In this document: in pieces, positions 58,801-64,000 of the stretch
Numbering within the stretch: the first letter of the stretch is position 1
How the letters are laid out: every line of letters begins with the position of its first letter
Source: Lewinellaceae bacterium
GTDB lineage: Bacteria; Bacteroidota; Bacteroidia; Chitinophagales; Saprospiraceae
Direction: 5' to 3'
Assembly (NCBI GenBank): GCA_020636255.1
Contig: JACJYE010000016.1
Coordinates: forward strand, 51,256-115,255
Length of the DNA: 64,000 bases
Made by a program: the position numbers and the translations under genes
The notes under the pieces: model-generated
Told to the model about the DNA's origin: nothing
Seen by the model: only the letters and a program-made list of their open reading frames with translations
The model's database searches: none

Positions 58801-60081
58801 CAGCCCCAGCCAGATGATGCCGTCGCTTGTTTCACAAATGGTGCGCACGCTGTTGCCTTTCCAGAGCAGGGTGCCGTTCTGGCCGTCGAATTTCTGGATA
58901 CCCGGAGTGTATTTGAACAAACCATTGCCATTGGTGCCCAGCCACATGTTGCCGTTTGGCCCTTCGAGCAGCGACCGCGCGCCGGCGCCCGGGGGAAGCC
59001 CGATGTCTGCCCGGTCCTGCAGGTGGTTGCGGACCAGTATCTTGTGGCTGAGGGTGTCGTACAATACCACCGACCAGCCTCCCGTCGCCCAAAGGCGGCC
59101 ATTGTGGTCGAAGAGGCTCCGGCCGGCAGCGCCGGCCAGCGGAAGCACGGGATAGTCTTTCAGGTTGATATCGAGGCCGTACAAGGCGAAGCGGGGCCCC
59201 GAGGGTAACCATTTGCCGAAGCCGCCGGCCGACATCACCCATACTGCCCCGTCACGGCCTTGCAATACCTGGAGAAAACGATGGTCCACCTGCTTTTTCC
59301 CGTTTTCGGTATACCAGAAATCATCCTGGCTGTAGTTCTTCCATTGCGGGTCGAAATCCGCCCAGTTGAGGCGTTGAATGCGGTAAGGCCCACCCGTAGA
59401 ACTGCCTTTGATGACGGTGATTTTGCCGTAGGCATGTACCCACAAGGCCCCGGTTTCATCAAGGGCCATGCTGGTAACGGAGTGTTCCCAAAGGCTGTTC
59501 TCGGATCCCGTACTGGAAAAAACCGTGATCTTTGCCTGTTCCAGATCCCTGGAGCCAGCGGGCATCTCCAGTTTGGCCAGGCCACCGAGCATGGTACCCA
59601 GCCAGATGTTGCCCAGCTTGTCTTCGAGGATGCAGTTGATATCGCCATGAGGAAGCCCGTCGAAGTTTTCAGTGATGGCCTGTTCGGGGTGGAAGGGCTT
59701 TTCGGGCGCCCCCAGCCGCTGGAAGGATTCATCCTCGCGGTTGAACAGGTTGAGGCCCTCGGTGGTGCCGGCCCACAGCCTGCCCTGGCTGTCTTCCAGG
59801 ATCGTTTTGATATAATTGGAGGATAAAGAAGTAGAGTCGAAAGGGTCGTGTTGGTACACTTTGAAGCGGTAGCCGTCGAAGCGGTTCAGCCCGTCTTTCG
59901 TGCCCACCCAAAGGAAACCGTCCTTGTCGAAGCAAAGTGCGGAGATGAAATTCTGCGATAGCCCCAGCTCATTGGGGATGCGCTCGAAACGGATATTTTG
60001 GGAGTGTAAAACCACGCCGGCCTGCAAAAACAGGCACAGGAGCATAAGCCTTAGAAACCGGGGCAGGCAGTAGTTTTCCAT
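55801..60081 (-). CDS. Hybrid two-component system sensor/regulator (HTCS)
   Basis: 1426 residues in one chain: signal peptide (~1-28), two seven-bladed propellers of Reg_prop repeats (~30-770; GFLWVGTKDGLNRFDGYRF and many W-[I/L]-G-T units), a Y_Y_Y domain (~775-845), one membrane span (~848-868), HisKA with His903 in ITHEFRTPLTVILGL, HATPase_c (~1010-1130, NLLSNALKF and GTGIGLALTKEL), a receiver with Asp1225 (IIISDVMMPAKDG) and an AraC-type HTH (~1335-1425, ISEIAYEVGFSDPNYFSRAF). It senses a periplasmic ligand and regulates transcription directly. HTCS genes usually control nearby glycan loci. Here the adjacent gene is a TonB receptor without SusD. Confidence 0.95.
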   Translation of the reverse strand: MENYCLPRFLRLMLLCLFLQAGVVLHSQNIRFERIPNELGLSQNFISALCFDKDGFLWVGTKDGLNRFDGYRFKVYQHDPFDSTSLSSNYIKTILEDSQGRLWAGTTEGLNLFNREDESFQRLGAPEKPFHPEQAITENFDGLPHGDINCILEDKLGNIWLGTMLGGLAKLEMPAGSRDLEQAKITVFSSTGSENSLWEHSVTSMALDETGALWVHAYGKITVIKGSSTGGPYRIQRLNWADFDPQWKNYSQDDFWYTENGKKQVDHRFLQVLQGRDGAVWVMSAGGFGKWLPSGPRFALYGLDINLKDYPVLPLAGAAGRSLFDHNGRLWATGGWSVVLYDTLSHKILVRNHLQDRADIGLPPGAGARSLLEGPNGNMWLGTNGNGLFKYTPGIQKFDGQNGTLLWKGNSVRTICETSDGIIWLGLTNLRLLRYDRKSGIATPLVLDKSRWLRTYDDELDYVYAIAEAPDGNLWIGAEQGLFRFRMNGSELADWDFYEIREMKAKGLLSTIRDIHIDGQGQIWLLTPFEFGRFDPETGSFDGHDYLSLLGGERLSDAYPCIYQQRNGIFWLGTNWGLLRFDPKNNSFSHWANSPDKPESLSHNLIKCIHPDPRSPEQVLWIGTGGGGLNRFNLETGRFTHYKKQDGLPDNVVYGILSDAEGYLWLSTNQGLSRFNPHDGTFKNYTTANGLQDNEFNSAAYFKAPDGELFFGGINGFNAFHPEAVKDNHFVPNVKITGFKVANQPVDFRTDGSPLHKPITETETIVLSWQDKVFSFEFASLDLTRPEQNQYAYQMEGFHDDWQYIGTERTATFTNLNPGEYTFRVKATNYDGVWNEQGASLTVIILPPWWRTWWAYCCYAILLATLILGLYRFQLNRQLERAESERLKEMDTIKTRLYTNITHEFRTPLTVILGLTEQLSEDSEHWAIGAEIKHKLKSGFSLIHRNSNNLLRLINQLLDLSKLNSGAMKLNPVRSNIINYLQYLTESFYSVAHERGIRLTFYSEAQGLEMDYDEEKIQNIVYNLLSNALKFTGKGGKAVLHVNQTQRQEQPFLVLKVQDTGAGIPKGQLEHIFGRFYQADSSHTRKGEGTGIGLALTKELAELMGGSIGVESTPGVGTTFTVLLPVKREEGTPLAKTPPAITGIRSSVPGAGPDVQLPEAVDEESLAGAGAGNDKPSLLLIEDNADVTTYITGLLAAEYNIITAPDGQAGIEKAFEEVPDIIISDVMMPAKDGYEVCVTLKSDERTSHIPIILLTAKAAEADRITGLKQGADAWLMKPFNKEELFVRLEKLVELRRNLQARYGSNLPGIFTPLPSSTEPNLEDLFLQKIRQVVEDRIDDHTLSIQALCQAVNLSHTQVYRKLKALTGLTPSQYIRKVRLQKAAVMLKTAQKNISEIAYEVGFSDPNYFSRAFNQEFGLTPSEMRGQ

Positions 60082-60112
60082 TGTGTTTGTTTGGCATCAG
60101 CGGTGACTGATC

Positions 60113-60120
60113 CAAATATA
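60113..60120 (-). promoter_or_regulatory. -7 element (TATATTTG) for the hybrid sensor gene
   Basis: Exact TAnnTTTG, 31 bp before the ATG at 60081. Confidence 0.55.
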
Positions 60121-60166
60121 AGGAAAAGACCCTATCTCGTATGCTTTTGCGGTATAGATAAACTTA

Positions 60167-60907
60167 TTACTTTCTGAAAATCAAATCGGAAGAAGAGGGC
60201 AGGGCCTTTTGAAGAAAAGGCAGCTTTCCCAGCATCCTGAAGTACAGGCCAAGGGGGATACTTCGGATGAGGGTTTGATGGGCGTCGTATATGTTCCGGT
60301 ACTTTAGCCCGGCGCGCTGGCTTATGGCGCTCATCCTGGAGGGGACGATCACATCTTCAGGAGTGCTGTGGGGCATCTTGTTCACATAGTAGTAGTGCAG
60401 GGGGTAAAACAGCGCTGAACAGGTCGGCTCGTAAAGGAAGAGAATGTGCCCGTCGTCCCGGAGCACTCGTTTCAATTCAGTAAGGGTCTCCTCCAGCAAG
60501 ACGAAGTGGTGTGCGGCGGCATAACAGAAGACCAGCCCGAATTGCCCGTCTTCGGCATCGATCTCATAACTCTTCGCTGCATAGGCCCTGTCGATCCTGA
60601 CACGAAAGAATTCCTCCCAGTAAGCGATGCTTTGGATGGCGTAAGGGCTGATATCCGTGACGGTGAAATGCGCTTCCGGCAGGTAATATTTTTTCAAAAA
60701 ACAGGACGCCCATCCCTGTCCAGCCCCGACCTCAAGCACCCGCGTTTTGTTCCGGATGAACGCCGCATACTTATTGGCCTTGTAGTCGAAATGCCTGCAT
60801 TCCTGCATCTTATTCAGGAAATTCTCCTTCGTGAATCGTTCCGAAGACTCAAATTCACTCTCCCGCCAGTAGTTGATCTCTTCTTTTTCTTTTTCTTTCA
60901 GGTTCAT
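60167..60907 (-). CDS. Class I SAM-dependent methyltransferase
   Basis: 246 residues. A charged N-terminus (NLKEKEKEEINYWRESEFES) precedes VLEVGAGQGWASCFLKKYYL (SAM motif I), FTVTDISPYA, GQFGLVFCYAAAHHFVLLEE and VLRDDGHILFLYEPTC. The C-terminal part probably binds the substrate (IPLGLYFRMLGKLPFLQKAL). Such enzymes often sit in glycan or secondary metabolite loci. No specific substrate is indicated by the neighbours. Confidence 0.82.
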   Translation of the reverse strand: MNLKEKEKEEINYWRESEFESSERFTKENFLNKMQECRHFDYKANKYAAFIRNKTRVLEVGAGQGWASCFLKKYYLPEAHFTVTDISPYAIQSIAYWEEFFRVRIDRAYAAKSYEIDAEDGQFGLVFCYAAAHHFVLLEETLTELKRVLRDDGHILFLYEPTCSALFYPLHYYYVNKMPHSTPEDVIVPSRMSAISQRAGLKYRNIYDAHQTLIRSIPLGLYFRMLGKLPFLQKALPSSSDLIFRK

Positions 60908-61182
60908 GTTGTAGGGTGTAAGGTATCGGGTACAAGGTATCTGGTACGAGGTACAAGGGGGCTCAGGGTTAATTGTAGCAGCGGTACCCGGCAGGTAACA
61001 AGTAGCCAGGCTGCTTTAGGGGCTCCAGCCCCAGCCCCCTCCCAGTCACCCTGTCCCATTACAGCGTGTATACGGATGCAATGCATGCAGAGTTGCATAG
61101 GTGGAAGCAAGAGCATGTGCAAAAACGCCTAACCATCCCGGCAATCCCATAATCCCCAAAATCCCGTTAAGCGACACCCCCG
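60908..61182. other. Intergenic region with a 14-bp tandem repeat
   Basis: AGGTATCGGGTACA, AGGTATCTGGTACG and AGGTACAAGG run in tandem at 60921-60958 (period 14). The rest of the 275 bp shows no recognised gene or site. Confidence 0.55.
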
Positions 61183-62811
61183 TTATTCCACCTCTCGCCA
61201 TTCCCCTTTAACCTGATACAGCAACACCGCCCCCGGCTCAATAGTGTCCAGTTGCAGGTGGTAGAAATGCCCTTTGCTGTCCACCGAATAGGTGTTGGCC
61301 TGATAGCCAGGGCCCATGCCTATGCCACGGCGCCACCACCAGTTGCCCCACTGGTTGAACTCGACGGTATAGTGCATGGCGGAATCCCGGCGCACCGTCA
61401 CGCCATCGGCGGGCGTGGCGAGGTTGTACTGGGCCACTTCGTGGATGGCGCCCTCGTACGGTGCTTTTTTAATGTACTTCAACGCATCGCGGAAAGCTTC
61501 GCCCTGGCCCGAGAAATCGCGGAAGAGCACGGCGCCCTGGTAGTTATCGGGCAGGTTGAGCAGGTACACCGCGGGGGCATCGTACCACCGGAAGCTGTCC
61601 ATCAGGCCGTAGTACAGCGCGGTAGACTGCCTCCAGTACAGGTTGGTGCGCCGGAGGAAGAAAGCCGACAGGCCTATATAACATATAACCAGCAGCAGGA
61701 ACAGCCAGCGGGGCAGCACCGACAGCAGTGCCGACAGGCCCAGGAAGAAAAAGGCGGAGGCCAGATAACCGTAGCGGTCGTTCTCGATATAAAGCAGGTA
61801 ATTGAAGTAGAGGTTGACGGCCGGCGCCAGGGCCAATATAAAGAGCAGCAGGAACAGCAGCGCGGCCTGCCCCTCGCCCCGCCAGCGGCGGAAGCGCGCC
61901 AGGGCGTAAACCAGGGCCAGAACGCTGACGATAGCCAGCGGATACAACAGCAGCGGCTCCTGCAGCTTGCCGGACAGCCCTTCCTTACAGGGGTGCGGCC
62001 AGTAGCGGCTGAAAGCCAGGAGCTTGAAGCCGTAGCGGTAGTAGTTGGCCAGGATCTCGCCCAGCCGGAAGCGAAGGTGTACCGCCGGCCCGTAATGCCC
62101 TACCCAGGCGCCCAGGATCAGCCGGTTGAGGAGGAAATAACCCAGCGTCAGCGCAAACTGTGGGGCGGATAGCCGCAGCAACTGCAGGCGCAGGCCCAGC
62201 CTGTTGCGCAGGGTAGGCGGGTAGAGCAGCAACAGCACCAGGCATGCCAGCGGAACGGCCAGGGCCAGCTCGAACGTGAACAGCGCCAGCACGAACAGGC
62301 CGTGCACGGCCCACAACTGCCCTCGCCGCCCTTCGCGCATCCAGCTGTAGGACGAATAGAGTATGCTCAGCACCAGAAAGCTGGAGAGCAGGAAATTGAA
62401 GCAGACCCGCCACGTCAGCACTTCCGACTGGTAGGGCGACAGCAGGAAAAAGAGGGCGCCGGCCAGCGCGGCCAGGCGTGGCATACGCATGCCGTAACCC
62501 CTCAGCACAGCGGCGCCAAAGCGATAGGCCAGCCAGCCGTTCAGCACGTGCATGCTGGTGAATGCCAGGTACCACGGCAGGGGGTGGAGCCCGAAGGCCT
62601 TACAGAACAGAAAGAGGAAGGCGTTGAGCACCGGCTGAAGGGCCGGGAAGCCAAAACTATTGAAGATGCCGGCGGCGCTGCTGCCATCCAGCCGCCACAG
62701 CAGGCCCGTGAAATCGGTGACAAAACCGGCATTCCAGGCCGGGTAATACAGCAAGTGCACCAAGGCCAGGAAGGCAAAAACAATGTATAACTCGTGGCGG
62801 CGGTTCTCCAT
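61183..62811 (-). CDS. Large multi-pass membrane protein, glycosyltransferase-39-like
   Basis: 542 residues from the ATG at 62811, which follows the pattern MENRR then a first membrane helix; the longer reading has an unsuitable 74-residue N-terminus. About ten hydrophobic segments cover residues 10-400 (LYIVFAFLALVHLLYYPAWNAGFVTD with an Asp after the first helix, as in GT-C enzymes), and a periplasmic C-terminal ~140-residue domain follows (LLNLPDNYQGAVLFRDFSG to LYQVKGEW). The plan resembles GT-C/PMT-like enzymes using polyprenyl-linked sugars, but a specific family cannot be named. Confidence 0.6.
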   Translation of the reverse strand: MENRRHELYIVFAFLALVHLLYYPAWNAGFVTDFTGLLWRLDGSSAAGIFNSFGFPALQPVLNAFLFLFCKAFGLHPLPWYLAFTSMHVLNGWLAYRFGAAVLRGYGMRMPRLAALAGALFFLLSPYQSEVLTWRVCFNFLLSSFLVLSILYSSYSWMREGRRGQLWAVHGLFVLALFTFELALAVPLACLVLLLLYPPTLRNRLGLRLQLLRLSAPQFALTLGYFLLNRLILGAWVGHYGPAVHLRFRLGEILANYYRYGFKLLAFSRYWPHPCKEGLSGKLQEPLLLYPLAIVSVLALVYALARFRRWRGEGQAALLFLLLFILALAPAVNLYFNYLLYIENDRYGYLASAFFFLGLSALLSVLPRWLFLLLVICYIGLSAFFLRRTNLYWRQSTALYYGLMDSFRWYDAPAVYLLNLPDNYQGAVLFRDFSGQGEAFRDALKYIKKAPYEGAIHEVAQYNLATPADGVTVRRDSAMHYTVEFNQWGNWWWRRGIGMGPGYQANTYSVDSKGHFYHLQLDTIEPGAVLLYQVKGEWREVE

Positions 62812-62959
62812 GGCGGAAGCCCTGTGGTTTTGCGGGAAAGATAGGAAATTATCGGGAAGGTGAAGGCGCTCCGGCATGCTGGCCGTCCATTCGGCAAATG
62901 GATTTCTGAAGGGGGCGGAATGTCCGTTGCACAAACCTTTTGAAATATGCCGGGATTGT

Positions 62960-62967
62960 TTAATTTG
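62960..62967 (+). promoter_or_regulatory. Weak -7 element (TTAATTTG) for glgA
   Basis: One mismatch to TAnnTTTG, with TTTG at 62939-62942 as a -33 element 17 bp upstream and the ATG 41 bp downstream. Confidence 0.35.
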
Positions 62968-63007
62968 GGCAGAAAAGGGAAAGCCGTTTCCCCAAAACCC
63001 CTTGCTT

Positions 63008-64000
63008 ATGGCTACGCCTTTGAAAATCGTCATGATCGCCTCCGAATGCGTCCCCTATGCCAAAACCGGCGGCCTGGCGGATGTGGTAGGCGCCCTGCCC
63101 AAAGCCCTGAAACAAATGGGCCACGATGTGCGCATTATCATCCCCAGGTATGCTTCTATCGACGCAAAGAAATTCGGCATAATGCCTTACCACCGCCCTA
63201 TGGGTGTATGGATGGGCGGTGTGGAAGAATGGTGCTCCGTCGACCAGGCCCGCACCGAAGAGGGCGTGCCGGTATATTTTATAGAACACCACGGATACTT
63301 CGGCCGTGAGGGTATCTACAACAACGCCCGCAATGAAGATTACCTGGACAACCCCCGGCGTTTCGCCTTCTTTACCCGTGCAGCCCTGCAATTGTGCATC
63401 GACCGGAATTTCAAGGCCGATATCATCCACGTGCACGACTGGCCCACGGCGCCGGCAGCGGCCTACCTGAAAACCTGGTTCCAGGGCAGCACGGTGCTGG
63501 GCGGGGCTGCCAGCGTGCTGACCATTCACAACATCGCCCATCAGGGCAAATACGGCCGCGACCAGTACGGCTACACCGGCCTGGGCTGGGAACAGTTTAC
63601 GGCCGAAAAGTTTGAAGACCTGGGCAATATCAATTACCTGAAAGGCGGCATCCACTTCGCCGATATGGTGGCCACCGTTAGCCCTACGTATGCCGAAGAA
63701 ACGCGCAACAGTGAGCTGGGCGCAGGCCTTAACACCTACCTGCAGGCGAAGGGCGAGGCCTATACGGGTATCCTCAATGGCGTCGACTATGGCGAGTGGA
63801 ACCCTGAAACAGACCCCCTCATCCCAGCACGCTATTCAGCCGGCAACCTTCAGGGAAAGGCCGTCTGCAAAGAGGCCTTACAGCAGCACTTCGGCCTGGA
63901 GGTCGACCCTTATGTGCCCTTGTTCGGCGTGGTGAGCCGCTTTGCAAGCCAAAAGGGGCTCGACCTGCTTTATCCGGCCATACATTCAGTACTGAAGGAG
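63008..64000 (+). CDS. glgA: Glycogen synthase, 3' part outside window
   Basis: The first 331 codons are seen, and the frame is open to the window edge. IVMIASECVPYAKTGGLADVVGALPKAL carries the KTGGL ADP-glucose-binding motif of GT5 glycogen synthases. Next come DIIHVHDWPTAPAAAYLKTW, VLTIHNIAHQGKYG, MVATVSPTYAEE, GILNGVDYGEWNP and the start of the C-terminal Rossmann domain (LFGVVSRFASQKGLD). It elongates alpha-1,4-glucan from ADP-glucose in the cytoplasm. It is transcribed divergently from the large membrane protein. Confidence 0.95.
   Translation, partial: MATPLKIVMIASECVPYAKTGGLADVVGALPKALKQMGHDVRIIIPRYASIDAKKFGIMPYHRPMGVWMGGVEEWCSVDQARTEEGVPVYFIEHHGYFGREGIYNNARNEDYLDNPRRFAFFTRAALQLCIDRNFKADIIHVHDWPTAPAAAYLKTWFQGSTVLGGAASVLTIHNIAHQGKYGRDQYGYTGLGWEQFTAEKFEDLGNINYLKGGIHFADMVATVSPTYAEETRNSELGAGLNTYLQAKGEAYTGILNGVDYGEWNPETDPLIPARYSAGNLQGKAVCKEALQQHFGLEVDPYVPLFGVVSRFASQKGLDLLYPAIHSVLKE

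Noticed and set aside
58159..59208. A 349-codon plus-strand open frame
   Set aside because: Shadow of the propeller repeats of the hybrid sensor, where repeated W-G-T codons keep antisense frames open.

Overview
The window looks like chromosomal DNA of a Bacteroidota bacterium, most likely of the Saprospiria (Lewinella/Haliscomenobacter side). Supporting signs are two large exported proteins with type IX secretion C-terminal domains, TonB-dependent receptors with carboxypeptidase-regulatory-like N-termini, a one-piece hybrid two-component system, a Ktr/Trk pair, an iodotyrosine deiodinase homologue of the kind known from Haliscomenobacter, and many exact Bacteroidota -7 promoter elements (TAnnTTTG) just ahead of start codons. 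Most genes are G+C rich (about 55-62% in lines counted by eye). One resistance-type gene near 10 kb is about 40% G+C and stands out.

Layout. 0-4.6 kb: the 3' end of an OmpA-family gene, an ArsR-type regulator with its own operator, a methyltransferase, a DUF983 protein, and a Crp/Fnr-type regulator followed by a SulP anion transporter that carries a near-perfect Crp-like site in its promoter. 4.6-9.8 kb: a glycoside-hydrolase-like lipoprotein facing away from a cydAB oxidase operon. 9.8-17 kb: a TPR-Arr (rifampin ADP-ribosyltransferase) fusion gene, a heme/hemoglobin-type TonB receptor, unknown cell-envelope proteins, and a gene-free block packed with palindromic and MITE-like repeats. 17-24.8 kb: two tandem paralogous T9SS cargo proteins, then LPS inner-core genes (heptose kinase, Kdo transferase) and an outer-membrane barrel. 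25-31.6 kb: rfbB, a 76-bp tandem repeat array, DUF502, a pseudouridine synthase, an acyltransferase, a MITE-like element next to a gene remnant, and a BaiN-type flavoprotein. 31.7-36.7 kb: an accessory block of a methyltransferase, unknown proteins behind an array of TTAAG pentamers at 11-bp spacing, and a BTAD/SARP-type regulator. 36.8-41.1 kb: ktrAB, tRNA-Leu(GAG) and an MlaEF-type ABC pair. 41.3-52.8 kb: lactonase, SDR, deiodinase homologue, NRDE/ATP-grasp pair, a TolB-N/TPR regulator-like protein, sterol-desaturase-like protein, GNAT, epimerase, a secreted DJ-1/TPR protein and a pentapeptide-repeat protein. 52.9-64 kb: a TonB receptor, a 1426-residue hybrid sensor, a methyltransferase, a large membrane protein and the start of glgA.

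The most striking observation is a family of 164-bp palindromic hairpin elements with ends AGAGCTTGTTTGGAGGCC. One copy lies inside the signal peptide of the TonB receptor at 52.9-55.5 kb. It keeps the reading frame by adding exactly 55 codons and splits the signal peptide. A second full copy, a compact 61-bp palindrome and several end fragments lie in intergenic DNA, some of them overlapping stop codons. No CRISPR array, rRNA, prophage or intact transposase gene was seen.
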